A stretch of 64,000 bases of DNA from CAWBRT01 sp963819175 (GCA_963819175.1 CAWFVJ010000015.1:4000-67999); one strand, 5' to 3'. Counted from the stretch's first letter, positions 51,265 through 60,605 are shown. The notes: generated by a model from the letters alone, not told the origin. Translations and numbers: made by a program.

Positions 51265-51618
51265 TCACACGCGGGGCTTTAACAACTGCTGAACCTTGTC
51301 CAGTAGAACTTTCGGTCCCTCCAGCTTGTGTACAAAAGCCTCGACGTGTTCCAGTCCAGCAGGCTTTTCCGTTGCGGAGAGTAAAAGAACAGGTAACTCG
51401 GGACGAGCCGCCTTCAATTCGGCAGCCAGCTTGGTGCCGTTAGCATCCTCCGCCACATCGTACTCGGCAATGACCAGATCGGGAGCGGAGCTAAAGATTC
51501 GGTGAGCCTCGGCCACAGTTTCGGCCGTGAGCACTTGATATCCCGCACTTTCCAGAAGCAGCTTTTGAGCCCGTCGTGCACCAGCGTCACTATCAACGTA
51601 AAGAATGACTGCAGACAT
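51265..51618 (-). CDS. Stand-alone receiver-domain protein with Glu at the acceptor site
   Basis: 117 residues from ATG 51618 with GGAGG six bases upstream. CheY-like: acidic pair LYVDSD (9, 11), Ser/Thr switch LLLSATEK and conserved Lys in FVHKLEGP. The acceptor strand reads PDLVIAEYDV: Glu52 where Asp is expected, with Asp54 two residues later. It could be a phosphomimetic or altered receiver. Monocistronic; no kinase adjacent on this strand. Confidence 0.85.
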   Translation of the reverse strand: MSAVILYVDSDAGARRAQKLLLESAGYQVLTAETVAEAHRIFSSAPDLVIAEYDVAEDANGTKLAAELKAARPELPVLLLSATEKPAGLEHVEAFVHKLEGPKVLLDKVQQLLKPRV

Positions 51619-52097
51619 TTGTCGCCTCCACCGAGACAAACTCGATATGCGTTGCGACGCGATATAGTTGGTTAGGTTGTTTGCAAATTTCAGAGAATCG
51701 TCGCAATGCGATCCCGGGCCAAGCTCCTGGGGCTCTGCTGCGAGGTTCTCTAATGAGGGCGGTGCCGAAATGGGCGCTCGGGGATCACCCGCAAATCGCA
51801 CTTCGAATCCTTTAAGGGCTAACCGCCGAATCCTGCCTTGGAGGGGCGGTCCCAGTGGAGTTCAAGGTCTTTTCTCGCCCGAGTGGTCGTGCGGGCCGAA
51901 GAAGACAAACACTTGGGTGGAGGCTTGACTTTAGACGTTTACCCGGGCAGATCATGTGCCGGGCATCACCCCGGAGCGTGATAGCATCGCACTGTTCAGT
52001 CAAGCCCTTTTTCATTACCATTCAGTTTGGAGGATTGCCCCGACAACGAACTGGGGATGCCTTACGAGTGACGATGGAGTGGGAATGAGGCCTTAAC
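51619..52097. other. Divergent intergenic region (480 bp), no gene seen
   Basis: Between the receiver gene and the Crp/Fnr gene; both promoters should lie here. Frames of 60-80 codons are open but have no recognisable features. Confidence 0.35.
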
Positions 52098-52756
52098 ATG
52101 CGACCTGCAAAACAAGCGACGTTCGATCCGGAGTCCTTTCTCAGAGAAGCTGGCATGGGTAGGACGATCCTTAAGATCCGAAAAAAACATCGTGTCTTCT
52201 CCCAGGGTGAGCCTGCCGATGCTGTCTTTTATATCCAAAGGGGCCAAGTAAAGCTCACGGTGGTCTCCAAACAAGGGAAGGAAGCGACCATCGCAATGCT
52301 GGACGCTGGCGATTTCGTAGGGGAGGAATCGATTGCTTCCTCTCATCCCATCCGTCTGACGAGCGCCACGGCGATGGCGGAGTGCTGCGGTGCTCAAGAA
52401 TCGAACGAGCGCTGATGATAAAAACCCTCCACGAGCAATCCTCACTATCGAATACATTTACGACCTTCCTGCTTTCCCGTAACGCCCGAATTCAAGAGGA
52501 CTTGGTCGATCAGCTTTTCAATTCCAGTGAGAAACGACTGGCCCGGGCCCTGTTATTGCTCGCTCAATTTGGCAAGCAAGGAAAACCCGAGACGATCATT
52601 CCCAAAGTCGATCAAGGGACTTTGGCGCAGATGATTGGCACCACGCGATCGCGAATCAACTTCTTCATGAACCGATTCCGCAAAATGGGCTTCATTGACT
52701 ACAACGGCGGACTGCAAGTGAACAGCTCCCTGCTGAACGTAATCCTTCATGATTAA
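52098..52756 (+). CDS. Crp/Fnr-family transcription regulator, frameshifted
   Basis: ATG 52098, GAGG upstream. cNMP-binding domain: TILKIRKKHRVFSQGEPADAVFYIQRGQVKLTVVSKQGKEATIAMLDAGDFVGEES. After SATAMAEC the frame changes near 52385-52400; dropping one G of GGTGC and one A of AAGAA would read CVLKIERALMIKTLHEQ, the usual linker helix. The C-terminal frame has KRLARALLLLAQFGK and the helix-turn-helix QGTLAQMIGTTRSRINFFMNRFRKMGFI. Probably one functional ~220-residue regulator disturbed by two homopolymer insertions. No FNR-type Cys cluster is evident. Confidence 0.85.
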
Positions 52757-52803
52757 GGTGATTCTTTGCAATTTTATAATTCAAATCGTAATTAATGTTA
52801 GGT

Positions 52804-52827
52804 AAAGTGTGCACTTTTGCACACTTT
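52804..52827. promoter_or_regulatory. Perfect 10-bp inverted repeat between crp-like gene and kinase
   Basis: AAAGTGTGCA-CTTT-TGCACACTTT, perfect arms with a 4-base centre, in an AT-rich gap 58 bases before the kinase ATG at 52885. Could be an operator or an inefficient terminator hairpin; not resolved. Confidence 0.5.
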
Positions 52828-52884
52828 TCAAGTACCTGCCCATGGCAATCTGATAGACCCCCCTGAAAGTGGACGCGGGGCGCA

Positions 52885-54091
52885 ATGGACCAAGACACAT
52901 CAGCCCTCCGCAGGAAACGGCGACGAGTTCTGCAAGAGTCGATGGACAATTGCATGACGCCGTCTATTGCCTGGACCGCCAGCGCAGGATTACCTACTGG
53001 AACAAAGCAGCCGAAAGACTGACGGGATATTCCGCACAAGACGTTTTGGGCTCGAAGTGCAACGACAATATCCTGATGCACGTCGATGGGTCCGGTTGCC
53101 AGCTTTGCAAGGAAGAATGCCCGGTAAGCCACGCGATGGCCAGCGGAGTTCCACACGATGGGGACATTTACCTTCGTCACAAGCTCGGCCACAAGGTTTC
53201 CCGTGAGCGTGCGCGCGTGCTCTCTTTGTGACCATCGGGGCCGCACCGTGGGAGCGGTTGAAGTCTTTAGCGACAACAGCCAGAAGATGGAGGCTCAAGA
53301 ACAGGCGAAAGCACTGACGGATGCGCTCAAGGAACTTGATGCAACGTGTGCCCGCTTGCACACCGAGTTGGCCGCGCGGAAGCGGGTGGAGGAAGCCCTG
53401 AGCCGCAGTGAGGGCCACCTGCGCACGATCGTGGACAACCTGCCGATCGGAGTCGCTGTTCACCGATGCCCAAGGAGAATTGATTTTCGCCAATACCGCC
53501 CTGCAACAGATCTGGGGAGGTGTGCGGTTTGGTGGCGAGGAGCGGTACGCCGTCTACAAAGGCTGGTGGGCCTCCACGGGAAAGCAGGTGAAGCTCGAAG
53601 AATGGGCCGGCTACCGTGCCGTACGGAACGGGGAAACGTCGGTCAACCAGGTTGTTGAAATCGAGACTTTCGACGGGCAGCGCAAGACCATCTTCAATTC
53701 CGCCTTCCCGGTGAAAGATGAGAATGGCCGAATCGTTGGCGTAGTGGCGACACACGAAGACATTACCGAGCGGCAACGCGGGCACAAATCGCTGATCAGG
53801 GACGAAAAGCTAGCGTCTGCCGGACGTATGGCCGCGACCCTCGCTCATGAAATCAATAATCCGATTGCTGCTGTCATGAACTTGCTCTATGTGCTTTGCG
53901 CCAATCCGTCGTTGGACGCAGATGCGGCCAAGTTAATCGCCGCTATCGACGAGGAATTGAGGCGGCTTGCAAATGTCTCACGCACAACTTTGGGCTTTTA
54001 TCGCAATGACACTGAGCATTCTGTCGTAAATGTCGCACAGGTGCTGGATGAGGCCGTCGAGCTGTATTTCCGGAAGATTCAGGAGAACTCA
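52885..54091 (+). pseudogene. PAS-containing histidine kinase, 5' part (frameshifted, interrupted by IS66 piece)
   Basis: ATG 52885. Frames join as MDQDTSALRRKRRRVLQESMDN, then LHDAVYCLDRQRRITYWNKAAERLTGY (PAS 1) with a Cys-rich GSGCQLCKEECPVSHA, then ACSLCDHRGRTVGAVEVFSDN, a coiled coil, and FTDAQGELIFANTALQQIWGG (PAS 2), then the H box DEKLASAGRMAATLAHEINNPIAAV. Frame changes are near 52943 (one T missing), 53205 (one T extra) and 53455. No transmembrane segment is seen, so probably cytoplasmic. Coding breaks off at the IS66 fragment after FRKIQENS. Confidence 0.85.
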
Positions 54092-54410
54092 AGCTCTTCT
54101 CTATGGTTTGGTGCGCGATCAATTGCAGTGTGACCCTCTCAGTGGGCATCTGTTTTTGTTTTCCAACGCACAGAGAAATCGGCTGAAGCTGATCTATTGG
54201 GACGGCACAGGGATATGGGTATGTGCGAAAACGCTTCAAAAAGGGCGCTACCGCTGGCCTATTGCGAGTGAAGGACAGACCAAGGTTACGCTCACGCAGG
54301 AAGAGTTGGCGATGCTGATCGGCGGCATCGATCTTGGGCAAACCGAGCGTCGCAGGTGGTATCGCAGGCCTGTCGGCGAAGAACCTCAAAGGGCACGATT
54401 TACCGCATAA
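54092..54410 (+). pseudogene. tnpB: IS66 TnpB (Orf2), 5'-truncated
   Basis: Reads YGLVRDQLQCDPLSGHLFLFSNAQRNRLKLIYWDGTGIWVCAKTLQKGRYRWP, the conserved body of the IS66 accessory protein TnpB. The normal N-terminus (MRKSFDGL-type) is missing at the insert boundary. A C-terminal QTKVTLTQEELAMLIGGIDL tail precedes the stop. Confidence 0.85.
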
Positions 54411-55609
54411 ATACTGAAGAAAACGCTTGTGCATCCACAAGAGTTTCTGCTATTCAACACACATCGTGAGTGAGATCTCCCAGCCCTCGACAACGTCCAC
54501 TCCGATCCCATTGCCGTCTCTGGCTGACGCAGCCATCATCGCAAACCTGAAGCAGCAACTGGACACCGCGCAGCAGCAACTGGATTCCACGCAGCAGCGT
54601 TTACAGTTTGCGGAGTTGAAGGTTCAGATGCTGGAAGAGAAGCTGCGTCTGCAGCGGATTGCGAAGTATGGTCCGAGCAGCGAGAAGCTGGCGACCCTGC
54701 AGATGGAGTTGCTGGAAGAAGAACCGGGGGTCAGTGATGAGGAGGTCCAAGCGGAAAGCCAACGCGAACGCTTACCTTCCACGCGAAACCGCCGTAAGCA
54801 TCCTGGCCGTCAGTCGTTGCCGGCGAATCTGCCGCGGGTGGAGCGGGTGATTGCATACACCCCCGCGCAATGCGTATGCGGCCAGTGCGGAGCGGAGACC
54901 GCGGTGATCGGCTACGAGGAGAGCGAGCATCTGGATGTGGAGCTGCTGAAGTACTTCGTCGTGGTGACCAAGCGCAAAAGAGGGCCTGCAAGAGCTGCGA
55001 GGAGCAGGGTGTGATGGCGGCGCCGCTGCCGCCAAGGATCATCGAGAAAAGCCTGGTGAGCGATCGCGTGGTGATCGACACGCTGATTAACGAATACTCG
55101 AGCCACCTTCCGTTATACCGTCAAAGCGCGATCTTACTTCGCGATGTTGGGGTGGAGATCAGCCGGGCGACCATGGACGGATGGGTGATGCAGGTGGGCG
55201 AGTCGCTGATACCACTGGTGGAAGCGATGCGGCAAGAGCTGATCGGAAGCGGATATATCCAGGCCGATGAGACGCCGGTGGGCGTGCAAATGCATGATCG
55301 CCGCGGCAGAAATCACCAAGGCTATCTGTGGCAATACGGCAGTCCAGGCCGTGAGGTGGTCTTCGACTTTCGCATGAGTCGCGCTCGGGAGGGGCCGAGG
55401 CAGTTCTTGAAGAAGTTCCAAGGTCTGCTCCAAACAGACGGGTATGCCGCTTACGACGGCCTGGGGGGAGCGCGCGTGATTCATGCTGCGTGCTGGGCGC
55501 ACGCACGCAGGAAGCTGGTCGAATCGGTGCGCCTCAATCCGAAGGATGGAGCCGCCATAGACTTGCTTCAACTCGTCAATGACTTGTTTGCCATCGATGC
55601 GAAAACTCA
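54092..55609. mobile_element. Internal fragment of an IS66-family element (1,518 bp)
   Basis: Flanked by a 6-bp direct repeat AACTCA (54086-54091 and 55604-55609). Contains tnpB lacking its first ~25 codons and tnpC lacking its last ~130 codons; tnpA and both terminal inverted repeats are absent. Removing it restores the kinase reading FRKIQENSIDVDRRRVAEQF in frame. So an IS66 interior without its ends sits cleanly in the kinase gene. Confidence 0.8.
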
Positions 55610-55619
55610 ATCGATGTAG
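54466..55619 (+). pseudogene. tnpC: IS66 TnpC transposase, frameshifted and 3'-truncated
   Basis: GTG 54466. N-terminal leucine-zipper-like region (LDTAQQQLDSTQQRLQFAELKVQMLEEKLRL), RIAKYGPSSEKL, zinc-finger region CVCGQCGAETAVIGYEESEHLDVELLKYFVVVTKR; near 54985 the frame changes to CKSCEEQG, then YRQSAILLRDVGVEISRATMDGWV, YIQADETPVGVQ (Asp), TDGYAAYDGLGG (second Asp) and HAACWAHARRKLVE. It ends at VNDLFAIDAKTQSM, before the final catalytic Glu region. Non-functional. Confidence 0.9.
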
Positions 55620-56038
55620 ACAGACGCCGCGTTGCAGAACAATTCATCTTGGCCAATGAGGGCGAGTTGCGGCAGGTGTTTACCAATTTGATCTCCAATG
55701 CTGTCGACGCGTGCCCAGGCGGCGGACGACTTCTCTTGCGAGTGAGTCCCTTTCGCGAATGGGGCAACGCACAAAAACCCGGTCTGAGAATAACGGTTGC
55801 CGATAGTGGTCGCGGCATTGATCCTCAGCATCGGCGCAATATCTTCGAGCCATTTTTCACGACCAAGGGAACGGTCGGCAACGGCCTGGGTCTGTGGGTC
55901 ACAAGAACTATCGTGCAGAAGCACGGTGGCACGATTCGCGTAAGAAGCGCGCAAGGGCGTGGGACAGTATTCCAAATCTTCCTGCCCAAGATGCGCGCTG
56001 GAGATCCCCAACAGCACTCACGCTCTAAGTCAGCCTGA
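55604..56038 (+). pseudogene. PAS histidine kinase, 3' part after the IS66 fragment
   Basis: Continues NSIDVDRRRVAEQFILANEGELRQVFTNLISNAVDACPGG (N box), LRITVADSGRGIDPQ (G1), FEPFFTTKGTVGNGLGLWVTRTIVQKHGG (G2) and FQIFLPKMRAG. ATPase boxes are intact. It closely parallels the IS21-interrupted kinase at 28044 in both H-box and ATPase sequence, so the two are paralogues. Confidence 0.88.
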
Positions 56039-56060
56039 ATGTCACCCGCCAGAACGCAAC

Positions 56061-56104
56061 TACCCCACGTCTGCCCAACAGTAGGGCGGGACGTGGGGCA
56101 CCCG
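56061..56104. repeat. Type A hairpin repeat
   Basis: TACCCCACGTCTGCCCAACA...GGGCGGGACGTGGGGCACCCG. Outer stem CCCCACGT/ACGTGGGG and inner GCCC/GGGC. Near-identical copies at 58950-58993 and 60363-60405. Confidence 0.75.
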
Positions 56105-56119
56105 AGCCTTTGCTTTGTT

Positions 56120-56155
56120 CCCACATTAGCCAACTGCGGCAAATGTGGGCCACCA
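56120..56155. repeat. Type B hairpin repeat
   Basis: CCCACATTAGCCAACTGCGG then CAAATGTGGGCCACCA; stem CCCACATT/AATGTGGG with a loose interior. Copy at 60418-60454 differs by one G. It follows a type A unit by 15 bases here and 12 bases there. Confidence 0.75.
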
Positions 56156-56172
56156 GAGTTAGGCGCGGGCGG

Positions 56173-58681
56173 TTATTGCACGGCTTTAGAGGGGCCGAGG
56201 GTTTCGCGCACTTTGCGGGCGATGGTGCTCGAGGCTGAACGGCTTCTGCAAGAAGGTCGCACCCATCTCTTGAATGCCGTGCCGAAGGATCGCGTCATCC
56301 GAGTAGCCGGACATGTAGATCGTCTTCAGCTCAGGGCGAAGACTTCCCAGCATTTGCGACAACTCTCTGCCGCTCATTTTCGGCATCACGAGATCCGTTA
56401 TCAGCAGATCGATGTGTCCCTCGTGTTGACTGGCTGCCGAAAGCGCCTCCAGGCCTGAGCCGGCTGCAAGCACCGTGTATCCCAGGCTGCTCAGGTAGTC
56501 ACATACGGCGTCCCTCAGGGATTCTTCATCTTCGGCCACCAGAAGGGTTTCGTTTCCTCGTGACGGTGTTTCGGCCTTCTCCGACGTCGCGAGGGCAACG
56601 GCCTGCTTGATCCTGGGCAGATAAACCGTGAAACAAGCGCCCTGACCAGGTTCGCTATCGACCCACACGTAGCCGTCACTTTGTTTCACAATGCCGTAAA
56701 CCGTGGACAGTCCCAACCCAGTTCCCTTGCCAACCGCCTTGGTCGTATAGAAGGGTTCGAAGACTTGCGCCTGTAACTCTTTGTCTATCCCTGCTCCGGT
56801 ATCGGTGACCGAAAGCTTCACGTAGTCACCCGGCGCTACGTACTCGGGTTCGCCGGCACCGCCTTCGGCAACGGTGACATTTCCAGTTGCGACCGTGAGC
56901 GTGCCGCCTTGAGGCATCGCATCGCGGGCGTTGACGCAAAGGTTCATCACCACCTGCATGATCTGATCCGAGTCGGCCATGATCGGCCACAGTGACCCCG
57001 CCGGGTTGACGCGGAATTCGATATCTTCACCGATGACGCGCCGCAGCATCTTCGCGGTCTCGCCGATTACCGAATTCAGATCGAGCACGACCGGCGAAAG
57101 GATCTGCTTGCGGCTGAAGGCCAGCATTTGTCGCGTAAGGCCGGCGGCGCGATCGGCAGCCTTCATGATTTCCTGCGTGTTTTTGCGGCGCGTGTCCCGG
57201 GCGGGAAGGCTTTCCTGCAGTATTTCCGCGTAGCTTTGTATGACCATGAGGAGATTGTTGAAGTCATGGGCAATGCCGCCGGCGAGCCGGCCGACGGCTT
57301 CCATCTTGTGCGACTGGCGAAGCTGTTGCTCCAGTTTTTCCCTTTGCTCCTCGGCACGTTTGCGGTCGCTCGTATCACGGGTGATTCCGAGAAAGGCCGG
57401 ATTTCCGCGGTACACAATCTTGGCGACGCTCAGTTCCACGGGCACTTCAACCCCGTCCGACCGGATGTGGGCGCTTTCGTAAGTCCCGGAGGGCACGTTC
57501 CCCTTCAGGCGGTTCGCGACCCTCTGCGCAAATCGCGGGGCGATGAAATCAAATATCTTGAGCCGGAGCAGTTGACTGCGGGTGTACCCGAGTTGATAGC
57601 ACGCGGCCTGGTTCACCTCGATGATATGGCCTTGTTCGCCTACGACAAAGATTCCGTCAGGAGCCAGTTCCACAATCGTTCGAAGTCTTTCCTCGCTCTC
57701 GGCAAGCGCCTGCTGCGCCTTCTTGCGCTCGGTGATATCTTCGATGATTCCAATATTGGTATCTTCGCTCAGACTGGAACTGATAACGCGGCCCCAAATG
57801 ATGCTGCCATCTTTGCGCAGATAGCGCTTCTCGATTTCGACAGATTGCCGCTTGCCGCTTGTCACCAGGTCAAATAACTGGAGGTTCTCCGCAATGTCAT
57901 CCGGGTGGGTATAATCCGCGAACGACATGCCTTTCAGCTCTTCGGCCGAGTACCCGCACATTCGCAGATGGGCCGCATTGTATTCAATCAAGCGGCCTTC
58001 GCGGTTGGTAATCACAATTCCTACCGGCGCATTATCGAGGATAGCTTGCAGCCTGTCAGCCGTGGCCTGAAGCTGCTGTTCCGCCTTCTTGCGCTCGGTT
58101 AAATCCCGATAGACAGCGTGTATGGCAGCCTCTCCGCCGATGAGGGTGGCCGGTGCCGCAACCACGGAAACGTGCACACGTGTGCCATCCTTACGCCTTC
58201 GAATCGTCTCCTTGTCCAGCCGTTCACCGAGAGCGATCGAGTCCCGGTGGCCTTCCAGCTCGCTTCGCAACTCGTCAGGCACAGTCAGATCGAGAATGTT
58301 CCGGCCCACCGCTTCCGATTTCTCGTAGCCAAACATCCGGGTAAACTCCCGGTTCACGCTCAGGACCCGGGTGTTCATGTCGAGTAAGCAGATTGCTTCA
58401 GGTGCCGTATCAAACAGCTCATCGAGGTAGGCCCGGTGAGCGCGAAGCTCTTCCATCGCCCGTGCCCGCGCCTTCTCCAGCAGGCTGTACACCAACCAGG
58501 TGCTTACGGCGACGAACACGACGCCCTTAAAAATCGAAATCTGGATCACTCGTGCCATGGACAGCCCCGCCAAGCTGAGAGCCTGGTCCGAGACGAATAT
58601 CCATAGGATGGACGTGACGAAGTAAATGGCTGCAATCCGGCCGGAGGACATCCGGGGCCAAAAGCCCTTGGGAACACTCAT
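56173..58681 (-). CDS. Hybrid sensor kinase: 2 TM, three PAS, histidine kinase, receiver
   Basis: About 835 residues. Two N-terminal TM helices (IAAIYFVTSILWIFVSDQAL; VIQISIFKGVVFVAVSTWLV), three PAS domains (LDELFDTAPEAICLLD; LQAILDNAPVGIVITN; LRTIVELAPDGIFVVG), H box SHKMEAVGRLAGGIAHDFNNLL, N box NLCVNARDAMP, G boxes, then a C-terminal receiver (LLVAEDEESLRDAV, LITDLVMPKMSGREL with acceptor Asp, YMSGYSD, FLQKPFS). After FSLEH the frame changes near 56225; the alternative frame supplies TIARKVRETLGPSKAVQ and stops at 56173, the expected receiver end. One indel. Confidence 0.92.
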
Positions 58682-59084
58682 GTGCGCCTCCTTGGCACTC
58701 AGACTAGAGGAATACAGGAAAGAACACCCGAGGCCGCTTGGGAGTGAGCGCTTTCATCGTGTGTCTCTAACGCAGCTCGCCGGGAACGGTCTGTAGTGGC
58801 CCGATTCCAGCTAGTTGATTCTATGTCAATTCTTAGGATAGCTGCCGAGCCAGCATCATGCTATGAGCAAAACGCCTTAATCGCGGAAGCTGCCTCACAC
58901 CAGCCAGCAGCGGGATTGAATGGGGCACATGTACTGTTTCGCAAGAAACTACCCCACGTCAGCCCAACAGAGGGGCGGGACGTGGGGCACCCGTGCTCAC
59001 AAAGGCCCATTGATTGGGCTGCCAACGGCAAATACGACAGAGCCAGCGGCTTTCGTGTACCATTCAGATTCTTCGGACGCGCGT
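58682..59084. other. Divergent intergenic region with type A repeat
   Basis: About 400 bases between the hybrid kinase and the M20 peptidase. Contains the type A hairpin at 58950-58993. No gene seen; an open frame through the repeat into the peptidase is not coding-like. Confidence 0.35.
58950..58993. repeat. Type A hairpin repeat
   Basis: TACCCCACGTCAGCCCAACA...GGGCGGGACGTGGGGCACCCG, matching 56061-56104 at nearly all positions. No type B unit follows this copy. Confidence 0.75.
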
Positions 59085-60326
59085 ATGAATTTTAACGAGC
59101 AAGTCGAGCTGATCAATGGCGGGGGATTCGGGCAGCGGCAGACGCGTAAAGAGGTGACGCGGCTGGCCGGGATGAAATCTGTCCACGACGCCTTCGGGTG
59201 GTTCGAGTCGCATGAGCGCGAAATGGCTGACCGACAGCTCGAGGTGACGGCCATTCCCGCCCCGCCGTTCCGCGAACGTCCACGTTCCGAATGGATGCTG
59301 GGTAAGTTCGTCGAATGCGGTTTGCAGCAGGCGCATATGGATGCCGTCTGCAACGTCGTTGGCTTGCTGCCGGGCACGGCGCAGGGGCCGTTCGTGGCGA
59401 TTTCAGCCCATGTCGATACCGTGTTCTCCGAGACCAAGCTGGAGGTGCGGCGCGACGGCGAACGGCTGGTCGGGCCCGGGATCGCCGACAATGGCGCGGG
59501 TCTGGTGGCGCTGCTGGCGATCGCCGCAGCCATGCAGGCGACGGGAATCAAAACCCGTCTGCCGCTGCTGTTTCTGGCTAATGTGGGCGAAGAGGGCGAA
59601 GGCAATCTGCGGGGTATGCGGCACTTCTTTGAAGATGAGCAATGGCGCACGAAGATCGAGTGCATGCTGGCGCTCGATGGCGCCGGTACGGACACGATCG
59701 TGACCGAAGCGCTTGGCAGCCGTCGCTTCGAGGTTTCTATCAGCGGGCCGGGAGGGCACTCCTGGAGCGACTTCGGAACGGCGAATCCCATCGTTTTGCT
59801 GGCGCGGGTGATCGAACGGCTCAGCCGGATTGCCCTGCCCGACGACCCCCGGACGACGCTGAACGTGGGCATCATCGAGGGCGGAACCTCGGTGAACGCG
59901 ATTCCGGAATCGGCGCTGATGCGGGTCGATCTGCGTTCCACCGATCCGGCCAGGATCGCCTCCGTCGAGGGGCAACTTCAGACCATCGTGAACGAGATTG
60001 TGGGCGGATTGGGAAGCGCTGCCGGGGTGCAAACGCAGGTGCGCGTCATCGGCGATCGTCCGGCGGCCGAGCTCACCGACGGGGCATTCATTCTGGAGGC
60101 GTTGCGCGCCGTCGATTCACAGTTGGGCATCAGGTCGCACGTGCATTGCGCCTCCACCGACGCCAACATTCCGCTATCGCTTGGGGTGCAGGCGCTGGCC
60201 ATCGGCGCGGGCGGCACGGGAGCCCGTGCACACACGCTTCAGGAGTGGTTCATCGCGCGCGGACGCACGGTGGCGCTCAAGCGCATTCTGCTGACTGTGC
60301 TCACGCTTGCGGGGTTGGCGGAGTGA
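59085..60326 (+). CDS. M20-family metallopeptidase
   Basis: 413 residues from ATG 59085. Di-zinc peptidase motifs: ISAHVDTVF (His and Asp), GPGIADNGAGLVAL (bridging Asp), LLFLANVGEEGEGNL (catalytic and ligand Glu), LALDGAGTD and a late ARAHTLQEWF (His). Between them is the dimerisation lid with GPGGHSWSDFGTANP. Most like tripeptidase T/ArgE-DapE-type aminopeptidases; exact substrate unknown. Confidence 0.9.
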   Translation: MNFNEQVELINGGGFGQRQTRKEVTRLAGMKSVHDAFGWFESHEREMADRQLEVTAIPAPPFRERPRSEWMLGKFVECGLQQAHMDAVCNVVGLLPGTAQGPFVAISAHVDTVFSETKLEVRRDGERLVGPGIADNGAGLVALLAIAAAMQATGIKTRLPLLFLANVGEEGEGNLRGMRHFFEDEQWRTKIECMLALDGAGTDTIVTEALGSRRFEVSISGPGGHSWSDFGTANPIVLLARVIERLSRIALPDDPRTTLNVGIIEGGTSVNAIPESALMRVDLRSTDPARIASVEGQLQTIVNEIVGGLGSAAGVQTQVRVIGDRPAAELTDGAFILEALRAVDSQLGIRSHVHCASTDANIPLSLGVQALAIGAGGTGARAHTLQEWFIARGRTVALKRILLTVLTLAGLAE

Positions 60327-60362
60327 GGCAAGTGCCTGTTGATGTACCGAAGACAAAGCAAC

Positions 60363-60405
60363 AACCCCACGTCAGCCCAACAGAAGGGCGGGACGTGGGG
60401 CACCC
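60363..60405. repeat. Type A hairpin repeat
   Basis: AACCCCACGTCAGCCCAACA then GAAGGGCGGGACGTGGGGCACCCG. Third near-identical copy, followed by a type B unit. Confidence 0.75.
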
Positions 60406-60417
60406 GGCCTGTTTGAT

Positions 60418-60454
60418 CCCACATTAGCCAACTGCGGGCAAATGTGGGCCACCA
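60418..60454. repeat. Type B hairpin repeat
   Basis: CCCACATTAGCCAACTGCGG then GCAAATGTGGGCCACCA, one base longer than the copy at 56120-56155. Confidence 0.75.
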
Positions 60455-60485
60455 ACAGGTGCTATTCTTTTGGGATTGAGGAGGA

Positions 60486-60543
60486 ATGCATGGACCCTCA
60501 CGTCCCGCCGCCGGAAACGGGCGGTGCTCCTCAGGGTGACACG
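60486..60543. repeat. CTCAGGGTGACA-type repeat fragment
   Basis: ATGCATGGACCCTCACGTCC...GTGCTCCTCAGGGTGACACG. It is the inverted half of the units at 41647 and 45808 (ATGCAT, GGACCCTCACGTC, CCTCAGGGTGACA). Confidence 0.55.
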
Positions 60544-60605
60544 TTCAACAGTTTGAGGCGGAAAGGCTCTTCCTGTCGCGCTCGCTGAAAGCTCACGTTC
60601 TGCTG

